Origin: Streptomyces capitiformicae
GTDB taxonomy: Bacteria; Actinomycetota; Actinomycetes; Streptomycetales; Streptomycetaceae
Length of the DNA: 64,000 bases
Direction: 5' to 3'
Assembly (NCBI RefSeq): GCF_002214185.1
Contig: NZ_CP022161.1
Span: 9,369,486 to 9,433,485, forward strand
Part shown: piece after piece, positions 1-9,161 of the stretch
How positions within the stretch are numbered: position 1 is the first letter of the stretch
How the letters are laid out: each line of letters begins with the position of its first letter
Made by a program: the position numbers and the translations under genes
The notes under the pieces: model-generated
What the model saw: only the letters and a program-made list of their open reading frames with translations
Database searches by the model: none
Told to the model about the DNA's origin: nothing

Positions 1-89
1 ATCATGCCGCGGTGGGTTCTGGTGGGCAGCAGCGCCTGTGCGCCGCCTTCCGTGGGGCAGCCAGGCTCGTCCACGAGGCGGAGAGCGGG

Positions 90-677
90 CTACCGCACAG
101 GTGAGGCGTCGAGCAGCGCGAGGGCGTTGTGGACGCCCTGGTCGAGGACGTCGTCGGCGAGCTTGGGGTCGGCCAGGGCGCGGGAGAGTTGCAGCGTCCC
201 GACCATCATGGCGAAGACGCTGAGCGCCTGCGCGCGTGCCGAGGGAGGGTTGTCGGGTGCCAGCCGGGCTGCGATGTCGTCGATAACGGCCAGCATGCCC
301 CCGGTGAACGCCTGCTTGGTCGCGTCCGTGCAGCGTCCGATCTCGTCGAGCAGGGCGGCGGTGGGGCAGCCGTTCTCGGGGTCGTCGCGGTGTCCGGGGG
401 ACAGGTACGCGCGGACGAACTGTTCGAGCCCGGCGCGGCCATGCGCCAGCGTTTCAAGGCTGGCGTTCTGCATGCCCAACTGGTCGGCGACGGCGTTCGC
501 GACGAGGTCCTCCTTGGAGGCGAAGTGGGCGTAGAAGGCGCCGTTGGTCAGCCCCGCGTCCGACATCAGCGTTGAGATCCCGGAACCGTCGATGCCGTCC
601 TTCTTGAACCGGCGGCCGGCCGCGTCGATGATCCGCTGCCGCGTCGCCTGCTTGTGATCTTTCGTGTAGCGCGCCAC
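90..677 (-). CDS. TetR/AcrR family transcriptional regulator
   Basis: A 195-residue protein read from a GTG start that follows a clear GAGGAG ribosome site; the frame stays open further upstream, but that part runs antisense through the neighbouring SDR gene. The N-terminal 50 residues form a TetR helix-turn-helix (RQRIIDAAGRRFKKDGIDGS, then GLTNGAFYAHFASKEDLV), and the rest is a typical helical ligand-binding domain. It is divergent from the SDR gene and a palindrome lies between them, so it probably represses that SDR and itself. The ligand cannot be read from the sequence. Confidence 0.9.
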   Translation of the reverse strand: MARYTKDHKQATRQRIIDAAGRRFKKDGIDGSGISTLMSDAGLTNGAFYAHFASKEDLVANAVADQLGMQNASLETLAHGRAGLEQFVRAYLSPGHRDDPENGCPTAALLDEIGRCTDATKQAFTGGMLAVIDDIAARLAPDNPPSARAQALSVFAMMVGTLQLSRALADPKLADDVLDQGVHNALALLDASPVR

Positions 678-746
678 GCACTCCTCCTCGTCGCTCCGCC
701 CAGGGGGCCGCTTGCCGCTTGCAGACTCCCATCCTAGAGTAATTGC

Positions 747-760
747 ATTACGGTCGTAAT
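747..760. promoter_or_regulatory. Palindromic operator between tetR and SDR genes
   Basis: The sequence ATTACGGTCGTAAT has 6-bp arms, ATTACG and CGTAAT, around a 2-bp centre. It is the only AT-rich symmetric stretch in the 106-bp divergent intergenic region. Its size and place fit the operator of the adjacent TetR protein, where binding would cover both promoters. Binding itself is inferred. Confidence 0.6.
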
Positions 761-783
761 CCAATCGCTGAGGAGACCCCAAC

Positions 784-1599
784 ATGACCACAAACCGGCC
801 GGTAGCACTCGTGACCGGAGCATCGTCAGGCATCGGCAAGGCGGCCGCGCTCGCGCTCGTCGACGCAGGATTTGAGGTCGTCGGAACGAGCCGCCGAACC
901 TCCGGGGAAGCCCACCGCGACGGCGTGACGTTCCTCGACCTCGACGTGGCCAGCGACACCTCGGTCGCCCGCGCGGTCGACCGCGTGATCGAGAAGTTCG
1001 GGCGGATCGACGTCCTGGTCAACAACGCCGGCATCGGCTCCGCCGGCGCCGGCGAGGAACGCTCCCTTACCCAGGACCAGCAGCTGTTCGACATCAACGT
1101 CTTCGGCCTGATCCGCATGACCAAGGCGGTCCTGCCGCACATGCGCGCCCAGGGCCGCGGCCGGATCATCAACATCTCGTCCGTCCTCGGGTTCGTCCCC
1201 GCGCCGTACATGGCCGCCTACGCCGCGTCCAAGCACGCCGTCGAGGGCTACTCCGAGTCCATGGATCACGAGGTCCGCCAGCACGGCGTCCGCGTACTGC
1301 TCGTCGAACCCGCCGTGACCAGGACCGCGTTCGAGGCCAACTCCCCACAACCCGCCACGCCTCTGCCGGTCTACGAGCAGCAGCGGCAGGTCTTCGAGGG
1401 CGTGATGGCCGCGGCGATGAAGGACGGCGACGATCCCGCTACCGTCGCCAAGGCGATCGTCGCCGCGGCGACCGACCCGAAGCCGAAGCTCCGCTACCCC
1501 GCCGGACCGACCGCCGGACGCGTCAGTGCCCTCCGCCGCCTTGTCCCCTCCCGGGCCTTCGACCGGCAGATCCGCAAGCTGAACCAGCTGCCGGCCTGA
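784..1599 (+). CDS. Short-chain dehydrogenase/reductase (SDR)
   Basis: A 271-residue classical SDR preceded by a GAGGAG ribosome site 8 bases before the ATG. It has the nucleotide-binding TGASSGIG near residue 12, the NNAG motif, a catalytic Ser in NISSVLG and the YAASK catalytic Tyr/Lys pair. The extended C-terminus of about 60 residues resembles SDRs annotated as oxidoreductases acting on lipophilic ketones or alcohols. It is probably controlled by the divergent TetR protein. The substrate is unknown. Confidence 0.9.
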   Translation: MTTNRPVALVTGASSGIGKAAALALVDAGFEVVGTSRRTSGEAHRDGVTFLDLDVASDTSVARAVDRVIEKFGRIDVLVNNAGIGSAGAGEERSLTQDQQLFDINVFGLIRMTKAVLPHMRAQGRGRIINISSVLGFVPAPYMAAYAASKHAVEGYSESMDHEVRQHGVRVLLVEPAVTRTAFEANSPQPATPLPVYEQQRQVFEGVMAAAMKDGDDPATVAKAIVAAATDPKPKLRYPAGPTAGRVSALRRLVPSRAFDRQIRKLNQLPA

Positions 1600-1646
1600 C
1601 CGGCACCCCCATCCCCCGCCACCTCAACCTGCACCAGGAGCCTTCC

Positions 1647-1945
1647 GTGGACCTGCGCGCCAGCACCGCCCTCGTCACCGGAGCCAACCACATGGCCGCG
1701 CCCTCGCCGCCGAACTGCTCAGCCGCGGCGCTGCCGTCTACGCCGCAGCACGCAACCCCGACCAGGTCGAACTGCCTGGTGCCAAGCCGATCGCGCTCCA
1801 CATCACCGACCCAGCCTCCGTCGCCGCCGCTGTCCCGGCCACCGGCGACGTCGCTGTCCTGATCAACAACGCCGGCGTCTCTACCGGCGCCAACCTGCCC
1901 GCCAGCGACCAGGACGCCACCCGCCTGGGGATGGACACCCACTAG
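1647..1945 (+). pseudogene. Broken SDR gene fragment
   Basis: The start reads MDLRASTALVTGAN, the beginning of an SDR Rossmann fold. Near 1690 the reading frame changes, and in another frame it continues as ALAAELLSRGAAVYAAARNP, then VAVLINNAGVSTGANLP, ending at a TAG at 1943. The glycine-rich loop is damaged by the frameshift and the catalytic Tyr/Lys half of the enzyme is missing. It lies 47 bp after the intact SDR and reads as a decayed tandem SDR. Residue patterns on both sides of the shift are convincing. Confidence 0.8.
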
Positions 1946-2149
1946 GCAGCACTCAACACGTTGCTACGGGTCAAAGACTCTGCCGCACGGGAGCGAGCCC
2001 GGGTCGCGGGGAAGCGAACGGCGAGCCCTTCGTGCCGGAGGCGATTCCCCTCGACTATTTCAGGCGGGCCGCTCCGGCATCCGAACCCCTACGGTGGCCG
2101 GCATCGCCATCTGCGCTTGCGCCGTCTGGCGTGAGCGCGGATGGCGACC

Positions 2150-3115
2150 CTGACCTTAGAAGGTGAAAAACTTCAGCGCCCAGATGGTGACAACCACCGC
2201 GCTCAACGGAGCGCTGAAGTGCAAGCCACTGGAAGCGCTTGATGACAACTGTCTCGCCCAGCCACACCCGACCCGTGCATTCCGTCGCCCCCCGGCGTGC
2301 CGCATTTCGTCGGCTCCCCGATGAGCGAGCAGGGCGTGGCTTGGAGGCCGCGCCGTCCCGATCCGTACCAGCAGCTTCGACCACAGCGGCGGCCGGAGCC
2401 GCCGAAACGCCGAGGCCGGGACCGCCTTGTGGTCGGTAACGTCGTTGGCCGGGGCGGTGCCCGGCCGCAGCGGCATGGCGACGCGCTCACGGGTGTCGGC
2501 CACCACGCACTCAGCGGCATGTGACCGAAGCTGCCCTTGAAGGTGCCCGCCGCGTCTTCCCTGCGGCTGGTGCAGGTGACGACGGTCGCGTCCAGGTCCA
2601 GGACGTACCAGTTGGCCAACTCGCGGCCGCACACCGAGATCCAGGAGGAGCCGCCGAGTCGCAGGGTGAGCAGCGTCCACACCACGCGGCGTATCGCGGC
2701 GCGGGCGCGCTCGATCCGGGCCCGCGACGGGGGGCGTCGATCGCCGCCGGAGCACGGCGCGAAGTGCTCTTTGAGACCGGCTGGCTGAACACTGCCCGCC
2801 AGTGGTACTGGAGTGCTCGGCCTCCGAGATGTTCGTCGCACCGAGCATGATTGCGCGGGCCGGCTGAACCAGCGCCGTGCCCCGGTCCCGCCGGCCCGGA
2901 CCGGTGCCCTCGGCAACGCCGCATTCAAGGCAGTGGCCAAGGCCGACGCGGTCGGCGACCTTCCGCAGCAGCACCACGCCCGCACGGCCGATCTGGTTCT
3001 TGGCGCCGGCCCGCACGGCAAGCCGATGATCCCAGCCGGCATTCTTCGCCCGTCGGGTGCCTCTCCCTCGCGGTCTTCTTGATCTAGACAGTCCAGATCA
3101 CCCCAGGTGGGAGGC
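2150..3115 (-). pseudogene. Decayed IS1380-family transposase
   Basis: Read on the minus strand across two or more frames, this stretch keeps pieces of an IS1380 transposase. These are an N-terminal LLRKVADRVGLGHCLECGVA, then LVQPARAIMLGATNISEAEH, LANWYVLDLDATVVTCTSR with the first catalytic Asp, TFKGSFGHMPL, and a C-terminal KLLVRIGTA with SHALLAH. Several frameshifts and deletions separate them, so no transposase can be made. No clean terminal inverted repeats were identified. The element sits directly after the truncated end of the aldehyde dehydrogenase operon, and its arrival or decay probably removed downstream operon genes. Confidence 0.75.
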
Positions 3116-3169
3116 ACCCTTCTGCTGTCAGGGCGTCAGGCGATCGTTCCAACTGAATCCATGAGGCTG

Positions 3170-3268
3170 CTACTTACAGACAGTCAGCTGCGCACCATCC
3201 ACAGATCTGACGATTCCTCCGGCCTCGCCGCTGCCCAGTAAGTAGCGGTCGGTGCGGAAGGCGGTCAT
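3170..3268 (-). pseudogene. 32-residue stump of the next operon gene
   Basis: The ATG overlaps the stop of the aldehyde dehydrogenase gene as ATGA, the same coupling seen elsewhere in the window, so this is likely the start of a formerly longer gene. It reads [18 protein letters not shown] and continues to a stop after 32 residues, just before the IS1380 remnant. The opening faintly resembles the start of some PAS-type sensor proteins, but it is too short to assign. Confidence 0.4.
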
Positions 3269-4695
3269 CGCACCCCTTCGGTGATGTGGTTGATGCAGAC
3301 GACCTTGGGCTGGGTCATCTCCTCGAAGGCGAAGCGCACGCCTTCGCGGCCCATGCTGCCGTACTTGAACCCGCCGAACGGCATGGCGTCGAAGCGGTAG
3401 TCGGAGGAGTCGTTGATCATCACTCCGCCTGCTTCCAGCAGCCGGGCCGCGGTCAGGGCGCGGTCCAGGCGCGCGGTGAAGATGCCGGCGTGGAGGCTGT
3501 AGTCGATGGCGTTGGCCTGCTCGATGGCGTCCTCGAAGGACGTGAACGGCTGGAGTACGACGACCGGGGCGAACACCTCCTCCTGCCAGATCGAGCAGGC
3601 CGGCGGGACGTCTTCCAGGACTGCCGGCGCGTACAGCGAACCGGTGACGGTGTTGCCGCACAGCAGTACCGCGCCCTGGGCCACCGCCGTGTCGACCTTG
3701 GCCCGGGTGGCGGCCGCCGCCTGCGGGGTGATCATGGGGCCGACGTCGGTGCGCTCGTCGAGTGGATCGCCGACGCGCAGCAGCCTGGTGCGGGCGACGA
3801 AGGCGTCGCGGAAGCGCTCGTAGACCTCGCCGGCGATGAGGATGCGCTGGGTGCCGATGCAGTTCTGGCCGGCGGCCCAGAAAGCGCCCGAGACACAGGA
3901 GGCGACGGCTTCGTCGAGGTCGGCGTCGTCCATGACGATGACCGGGGCGTTGCCGCCCAGGTCCATGGCGAGCTTCTTGAGGCCGGCGGTGCGGGCGATG
4001 GCCTCGCCGGTGGCGAATCCGCCGGTGAAGGACACCATGCGCACGTCGGGGGCGGCCACGATCGCGGCGGCGATGTCGGCGTCGCCGTTGACGACGGTGA
4101 CGATCTCCTCGGGCAGGCCGGCCTCGATGAGGGTGTCGACCAGCCGCAGGGCGGACAGCGGTGTGAGCGCGGAGGGTTTGAGGATGACGGCGTTGCCGCC
4201 AGCGATGGCCGGGCCGAGTTTGTGGGCGACGAGGTTGAGGGGGTCGTTGAAGGGGGTGATGGCGGCGATGACGCCCAGCGGTTCGCGGGTGAACCAGCCC
4301 TGCCGTTTCTCGGAGCCCTCGTGGGAGTCGAAGGGGATGACCTCGCCGGCGTTGCGCCGTGCCTCGGCTCCGGACAGCGAGAGGGTGTTGACGGCGCGGG
4401 AGACTTCCTTGCGTGCCTGGGTGATGGTCTTGCCGGCCTCGCTGACGATCAGCTGGGCGAAGGACTCGGCGCGCTGCTCGATCAGGCGGGCGGCGCGTTC
4501 CAGGACCGCGGCTCTGGAGGCGCGGGACAGCGCGGCGGCGGTGCGGCGCCCGCACCTGGCCTGCTGCAGGATGCCGCCGATGGCGCCTGCGTCGACGGTG
4601 GGGACCGAGGCGATGACCTCGCCGGTGTAGGGGTTGTGCACGGGCGCCGTGTCGGCGCCGAGTTCGATGCTGGGGGGTACGACGGTGTCAGACAC
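3265..4695 (-). CDS. NAD(P)-dependent aldehyde dehydrogenase
   Basis: A 476-residue ALDH-fold protein from a GTG start behind AAGGAG. It shows the cofactor motif [10 protein letters not shown] (146-155), the NAVILKPS lysine at 173, FTGG at 223-226 and the catalytic cysteine at about 279 in GQNCIG. At the position of the usual general-base glutamate (ELGG) the sequence is MDLGG, with Asp245, an unusual substitution also seen in some divergent ALDH groups. The start codon overlaps the stop of a homoserine-dehydrogenase-like remnant by 8 bp. In this operon it would oxidise an aldehyde made by acid-sugar breakdown, such as a glycolaldehyde- or lactaldehyde-like compound; that is inference. Confidence 0.9.
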   Translation of the reverse strand: MSDTVVPPSIELGADTAPVHNPYTGEVIASVPTVDAGAIGGILQQARCGRRTAAALSRASRAAVLERAARLIEQRAESFAQLIVSEAGKTITQARKEVSRAVNTLSLSGAEARRNAGEVIPFDSHEGSEKRQGWFTREPLGVIAAITPFNDPLNLVAHKLGPAIAGGNAVILKPSALTPLSALRLVDTLIEAGLPEEIVTVVNGDADIAAAIVAAPDVRMVSFTGGFATGEAIARTAGLKKLAMDLGGNAPVIVMDDADLDEAVASCVSGAFWAAGQNCIGTQRILIAGEVYERFRDAFVARTRLLRVGDPLDERTDVGPMITPQAAAATRAKVDTAVAQGAVLLCGNTVTGSLYAPAVLEDVPPACSIWQEEVFAPVVVLQPFTSFEDAIEQANAIDYSLHAGIFTARLDRALTAARLLEAGGVMINDSSDYRFDAMPFGGFKYGSMGREGVRFAFEEMTQPKVVCINHITEGVR

Positions 4696-4960
4696 GGTGA
4701 GTCTCCTTCAGAACGGGGCACGTGGGCGCGACGTAGTCGTCGGCGTGGCGTCGGCGGATGGCGATGATGTCCGAGAGCAGGGCGTAGGCGGTCTCGATGC
4801 GCCCGGCGCCCGGCCCGGACACCGTGACGGTGCCGAGGAGGCTCGGGTCGTGGACGTCGATGGTGCCTCGGGCGCCCGCTCGGCCGCCGCCGATGCGGGC
4901 GACGGCCTCATGGGCGGCGGCCCGGGCGGCCGGGGCGGCGGTGAGGAGTTGTGTGGTGGA
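4688..4960 (-). pseudogene. C-terminal remnant of homoserine dehydrogenase-like gene
   Basis: In one minus frame the sequence reads ARGTIDVHDPSLLGTVTV followed by SGPGAGRIETAYALLSDI, the closing strand-helix motif of homoserine-dehydrogenase-like NAD(P) enzymes (compare the usual V-x-GPGAG-x-x-TA-x-A-V-L-x-D). Its TGA at 4688 overlaps the aldehyde dehydrogenase start. There is no start codon and no Rossmann domain; the piece begins just after the hydroxypyruvate isomerase-like gene. I infer that a full gene once stood between the two and was deleted down to its last 90 or so codons. Confidence 0.6.
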
Positions 4961-5002
4961 GGTTTGGCCAAGGTGACCAGGTCGGGGTCGAGGCCGTACC
5001 GC

Positions 5003-5821
5003 TCAGCCTCGTGCGCTTTCTGCTCGGTGGCTGCGGTAGTCGTCGAGCCAGCCAAGACCTTCGCTCGTGCCGGCGCGGGGGCGGTACTCGCAGCCAATCC
5101 ACCCGTCGAAGCCCAGCTCGTCGACCACGTCGAGCAGGTGGCGGACGTTGAACTCCCCCTGGTCGGGCTCACCCCGGTCGGGCACGCCCGCGATCTGCAG
5201 ATGACCGACCCGGCCGGTCGGCAGGTCGCGGCGCAGTGTCGTGGTGAGGTCGCCCTCGACGATCTGGCAGTGGTAGAGGTCGAGCTGCACCTTGAGATGG
5301 GAGGCTCCCACCTCCTGCACCACGGCGTGGGCCTCGGCCTGGGTGCTCAGGAAGTATCCGGGCATGTCGCGGCCGTTGATCGGCTCGATCAGGATGTCGA
5401 CGCCCGCCGCATCGGCCCGTTCCGCGGCCCACGCCAGGTTGGTCAGGTAGGTGTCGCGGTGCTCGGCCCGCTCGCCGGGTGTCGCGTCCGGTCGTACCAG
5501 TCCGGCCATCAGGTGTACCCGCGGGCAGTCCAGTGCCGCCGCGTACTCCAGCGCCCGGTCGACCCCGGAACGCGTCTCCGCCTCGCGTCCGGGCAGCGCC
5601 GCCGTCCCGCGCTCCCCGGACTCCCACGCTCCGGGAGGCGCGTTGAAGAGCACCTGCTCCAAGCCGCGGTCGTCGAGCCGGCGGCGCAGCTCGGCGGCGT
5701 CGTACGCATAGGGGAAGAGGTACTCGACGCCCTGGAAGCCATCAGATGAGGCCGCGGCGAAGCGGTCGAGGAAATCGTGCTCGTTGTACATCATGGACAG
5801 GTTCGCTGCGAACCTCGGCAT
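5003..5821 (-). CDS. hyi: Hydroxypyruvate isomerase / 2-oxo-tetronate isomerase-like protein
   Basis: A 272-residue TIM-barrel protein of the xylose-isomerase-like superfamily. It opens with [20 protein letters not shown] and keeps the family signatures [23 protein letters not shown] (metal-binding Glu), QLDLYHCQ (Asp/His ligands) and IGCEYRP near the end. These match Hyi/OtnI enzymes, which interconvert hydroxypyruvate and tartronate semialdehyde or isomerise 2-oxo-tetronate to 3-oxo-tetronate. Presence of an OtnK-type kinase in the same operon favours the tetronate role. The last 10 residues look like an extension where the following gene was damaged. Confidence 0.85.
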   Translation of the reverse strand: MPRFAANLSMMYNEHDFLDRFAAASSDGFQGVEYLFPYAYDAAELRRRLDDRGLEQVLFNAPPGAWESGERGTAALPGREAETRSGVDRALEYAAALDCPRVHLMAGLVRPDATPGERAEHRDTYLTNLAWAAERADAAGVDILIEPINGRDMPGYFLSTQAEAHAVVQEVGASHLKVQLDLYHCQIVEGDLTTTLRRDLPTGRVGHLQIAGVPDRGEPDQGEFNVRHLLDVVDELGFDGWIGCEYRPRAGTSEGLGWLDDYRSHRAESARG

Positions 5822-5870
5822 GTTGGCTCCTCGTGTTCCGGCCGGGGACGGCCACGGTCAGTGCTCCAAA

Positions 5871-6620
5871 TCACCTCGCTCCGCAGCCTCCCTGCCATTG
5901 CGTGGTCTCCCAGGCCCTCGCTGTGGCATGGGCAGGTTCAGCCGTCTGCTCGTGCAGCACATGCACCGCGTTCTCCGTTCCGCTGCGCGGGCTGGAGAGC
6001 ACGGGCTTGCCGACGGCTTCGGCGATCGCGGGAGCCAGCCGTGCCATGGACGCCTGGGCCAGCACGATCACGTCGACCTCGGTGGCCAGCGCCCGTGCCC
6101 CGTCCAGCACTATCGCGTCGTGGCGGTCGCGGTCACCGGACATCAGCACCGGGAAAGCGCCCTCGCACAGCTGCTCCTGGACGGTGATGTCGCGGCCGGC
6201 CGCCCTGGCCTTCTCCTCGACGAGGGCACGGGTCGGGGGCAGTGTCGTAGGGACCGTCGCCAGGACGCCGATGGCGCCCGCGGTCTCGACCGCTGACGCG
6301 GTCATCGCGTCGTCGATCTTGACGATCGGGACGGAGACCAGGCGTCGGGCCACGTCGATGGCCGGACCGACCGAGGAGCAGGCGGAGAAGATGACGTCGG
6401 CCCCCGCGGACTCCGCGGCCTGGGCCAGGTGCACCATGCGCTGCGTGCTGGCAGGTGAGACCCCACCGTCGCGCACCACGGCGGCGAGCACGTCGCTGTC
6501 GACGAAGTGCAGGACCTTGGCGTCCGGCGCGAGTTCCGAGAGGTACTCGTTGATGACCGAATCGGCGTCGACGAACAGCAGGCTGGTGTGCAGTATGGCG
6601 ATCGAGGCAGTGGTGGACAT
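5871..6620 (-). CDS. Aspartate/glutamate racemase family protein
   Basis: A protein of 249 residues from the ATG behind TTGGAG; the longer frame adds 16 residues that do not look native. It has both family cysteines: one in FSACSSVGPAID and the second in QEQLCEGAF, flanking a racemase-type two-lobe fold. Members racemise amino acids or hydantoins, isomerise maleate, or decarboxylate malonates, so the exact reaction is open. It lies 49 bp before the hydroxypyruvate isomerase-like gene and 162 bp after the aldolase gene, all one direction. The aspA gene upstream makes an aspartate-related substrate possible but unproved. Confidence 0.8.
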   Translation of the reverse strand: MSTTASIAILHTSLLFVDADSVINEYLSELAPDAKVLHFVDSDVLAAVVRDGGVSPASTQRMVHLAQAAESAGADVIFSACSSVGPAIDVARRLVSVPIVKIDDAMTASAVETAGAIGVLATVPTTLPPTRALVEEKARAAGRDITVQEQLCEGAFPVLMSGDRDRHDAIVLDGARALATEVDVIVLAQASMARLAPAIAEAVGKPVLSSPRSGTENAVHVLHEQTAEPAHATARAWETTQWQGGCGAR

Positions 6621-6782
6621 GATGTCTCCAACAGGGTGTGTTGTCGGCCCGCGTGCCCAGGAGGGCACGAGAGTGCGGGGCAGAGCGGTGCGAAGTGCGC
6701 GCAGCGCGCACGGCTGGAGGGGGGACGACGGTCTTGTGTCCGTCGGTGCGGTGGGCTCCAGGCGGGCGGGGCCGCGTTCAGG

Positions 6783-7646
6783 TCATGTGTCAGCCCCCTC
6801 GGTGCGGGGGCTCAGGCGGCCGATGACGTCCAGGGCGGCGCGGCGGACCGCGTCGCGGCCCGCCGCCCACAGGGAGACGACGTCGGCGCCGGGCAGCGCG
6901 GACGGGAGGGCCGTGCGGGTGGCCTCCAGGTAGGCGCGGCGCAGTTCGGCGTTGACGTTGACCTTGGCGACGCCTCGGGCGAGGGCGCCGTGCAGCTCCT
7001 CGACGGGCAGACCGCTGGCGCCGTGCAGGACGAGCGGGACGGTTACGGCCTCGTGGATCGCGGCCAGCCGCTCCAGGTCCAGGCGCACCGGGTGCTGGGT
7101 GAAGCCGTGGACGTTGCCGACGGCGACGGCGAGTGCGTCCACGCCCGTCGCGGCCACGAATTCGGCCGCCTGCCGCGGGTCCGTCATCGCCGCGGTGTGC
7201 GCGACGGCGTCGGTGGAGACGTCCTCGTCGCCGGGGAGGGCACCGAGTTCGGCCTCCACCCAGGCGCCGTGGTCGCGGGCCCGGCGGACCGCCTCCTTCG
7301 TCAGCGCGATGTTCTCGGCGAACGGCAGGTGGGAGCCGTCGATCATGACGGACGTGTAGCCCGCCTCGAGGCAGGCGGTGATCTCGTCCAGGTCCCGGCT
7401 GTGGTCGAGGTGCACTCCGCAAGGGGCCGTGGAGCGCGCGGCGGCGTCCAGCGCCAGCCGCATCAGGGCCTCGCGGCCGGCGTGCTTGAAGGGACTGGAG
7501 CCCGCCTGGATGATCACCGGCCCTCCGGCTGCCTCGGCGGCGGCCGTGATGCCCTGGACGGTCTCCAGGTTGTAGGCGACGAAGGCGGGCAGGGCGTGAC
7601 CGGCGGCCGCGGCCTCCTTCAGGGCATCGGTTCCGTGCAGCAGCAT
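6783..7646 (-). CDS. Class II fructose-bisphosphate aldolase-like protein
   Basis: A 287-residue zinc-dependent aldolase of the GatY/KbaY/FbaA group. Seen are AFVAYNLETVQG at the N-terminus, VHLDHSRDLDEI with the catalytic Asp and a zinc-binding His, VMIDGSHLPFAENI, VEAELG with the zinc Glu, NVHGFT and the phosphate-binding LHGASGLP and KVNVNAELR. The start codon shares one base with the stop of the DUF1537 kinase gene (TGATG) behind AGGAG, so the two are translationally coupled. It probably splits the phosphorylated acid or sugar made by that kinase, giving a triose-phosphate-size product. Confidence 0.88.
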   Translation of the reverse strand: MLLHGTDALKEAAAAGHALPAFVAYNLETVQGITAAAEAAGGPVIIQAGSSPFKHAGREALMRLALDAAARSTAPCGVHLDHSRDLDEITACLEAGYTSVMIDGSHLPFAENIALTKEAVRRARDHGAWVEAELGALPGDEDVSTDAVAHTAAMTDPRQAAEFVAATGVDALAVAVGNVHGFTQHPVRLDLERLAAIHEAVTVPLVLHGASGLPVEELHGALARGVAKVNVNAELRRAYLEATRTALPSALPGADVVSLWAAGRDAVRRAALDVIGRLSPRTEGADT

Positions 7647-9097
7647 CAGGCACTCCTGAGCAGGTCGAGGGCGTCGGCGAGGGCGTCGGCGCCCCCGACG
7701 TTCCCGGCGAAGACGATGTAGGGGATGCCGGCGGCGGGGCCGTCCACGGGCTCCCAGAGCGAGACGATGCCCGGCAGCAGCGTGCCCCGGGCCCAGGCAC
7801 GGCGGATCTCAAGGCCGTGGGTGGCGGTGTCGCTGGAGGTGATACCGCCCTTGGCGACGACGAAAGCGGGCCGCCGGGCGGCGCTGACCTGGCGCACGGC
7901 CTGAACGAGCGCGGCGGAGACCTTGCGGGAGATCGCCAGACTGTCGTCCGCGTCGGCACCCGTCACCAGCGTGCGAGAGGTGCGGATCACGGCGTCGGCC
8001 GAGTCCAGCGCGCCGGCGGCCGCGGCCGAGACCTCAGCGATGTGGGCGTCACGCCGCTCCTCGTCCAGCAGCAGGGCCACGTCGAGTTCGTACTCGGTGA
8101 TCCCGCCTCGCTCCCGCAGCCGGTCCAACTGCCGTGTCGTCAGCGCCACATGGGACCCCACGACGATGAGACCGTGCGGCGCGGCGTTGCTGCGCAGCGG
8201 GCGCAGTTCGGCGGGGGTGAGCGGTGCCCGTCCGGCTTGTCCGGCGCGGGCCCTGACGAAGGACGGCCCGACCCGGTACAGCAGCCGCGTGCCGTCCTGC
8301 TCCGCCTCGGCGAGGGCCAGGGCGAGCACCCGCAGGTCGTCGTCGCACACCGCGTCGACCACGGCCACCCGTCCGCCGCGCAGCGAGGACAGCAGCCGCG
8401 CCGTGTGCGCCGGGCCGCCGCCGCGCAGGTCATCGAGAGTGACGCGCAGGACCTTGTCCGCGGGGATGCGTCCGCCCGTCTTCTCCTCGACCCACTCGGG
8501 CAGCGAGGAGCTGCGATAGCCGAAGGTGGCGTCGCGGGCGAACTCGCTCATCCCGACCGGAAGCAGCCCGTCAGCGGTCCGCATCCAGTGCTTCGCGCCG
8601 ACGGTCAGCCGGCCCGCCTCGATGTAGGCGGGGACCAGTACCATACCGTCCGGGGCACCTGCGCCCAGCTCGGTCAGCTCCTCGGCGAGGACGTCGGTCT
8701 CCAGCGGGAAGTGGCCGCGCAGCGTGGAGTCGCCGCGGCTGGCCAGGACGTAGCCGGTGCCCTCGGCCGCGGCGGCCGCGTGCAGGGCGCGGACCACTTC
8801 GCGGTTGCGGGCGGCGGCGTCCTCAGCAGGCAGGCTGCGGGTGTTGGTGAGGACGAAGAAGACGGCGCTGTCCTGGCGCAGCGCCCAGCGCAGGTCGTCC
8901 ACCGACCAGGACGTCAGTACGGGCACGTCGGCGACCGTCTGGGTGCCGGTCGGATCGTCGTCGAGGACGACGAGACGGGGACCGCCGGATATCCGGGCGG
9001 CCACTTCCGCGGCGCTCACCTCACGCACCGGGGGAAGCCCTTGAAGCACCGCGGCCTCGGGGACAGGCCGCGTCTGGGCATGGAGGGGTAGGGACAT
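7646..9097 (-). CDS. otnK: Four-carbon acid sugar kinase (OtnK/DUF1537 family)
   Basis: A 483-residue two-domain kinase. The N-terminal domain carries LVVLDDDPTGTQTVADVPVL, the NTRSL segment and RGDSTLRGHFPLE, which are hallmark DUF1537 motifs; the C-terminal nucleotide-binding domain includes FVVAKGGITSSDTA and FAGNVGG. The family phosphorylates 3-oxo-tetronate, threonate, erythronate or 3-oxo-isoapionate at the terminal hydroxyl. Coupled to a class II aldolase here rather than to the adducin-type decarboxylase OtnC, so the downstream chemistry may be a retro-aldol split rather than decarboxylation. Substrate assignment is inference. Confidence 0.88.
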   Translation of the reverse strand: MSLPLHAQTRPVPEAAVLQGLPPVREVSAAEVAARISGGPRLVVLDDDPTGTQTVADVPVLTSWSVDDLRWALRQDSAVFFVLTNTRSLPAEDAAARNREVVRALHAAAAAEGTGYVLASRGDSTLRGHFPLETDVLAEELTELGAGAPDGMVLVPAYIEAGRLTVGAKHWMRTADGLLPVGMSEFARDATFGYRSSSLPEWVEEKTGGRIPADKVLRVTLDDLRGGGPAHTARLLSSLRGGRVAVVDAVCDDDLRVLALALAEAEQDGTRLLYRVGPSFVRARAGQAGRAPLTPAELRPLRSNAAPHGLIVVGSHVALTTRQLDRLRERGGITEYELDVALLLDEERRDAHIAEVSAAAAGALDSADAVIRTSRTLVTGADADDSLAISRKVSAALVQAVRQVSAARRPAFVVAKGGITSSDTATHGLEIRRAWARGTLLPGIVSLWEPVDGPAAGIPYIVFAGNVGGADALADALDLLRSA

Positions 9098-9161
9098 GGC
9101 GAATTCCTGCTCCCTTACGGGTAGTTGGGGGGAACGTCAGTCGGGGTCGCGCTTGATCACG

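Noticed and set aside
90..1211. 373-codon frame containing the TetR protein
   Set aside because: The first 178 codons run antisense through the SDR gene; a GTG with a good ribosome site gives a normal 195-residue TetR protein.
3286..4767. Long 493-codon plus-strand frame opposite the aldehyde dehydrogenase gene
   Set aside because: High-GC antisense frame with low-complexity Gly/Val/Asp composition and no family motifs; the minus strand has an unambiguous aldehyde dehydrogenase.
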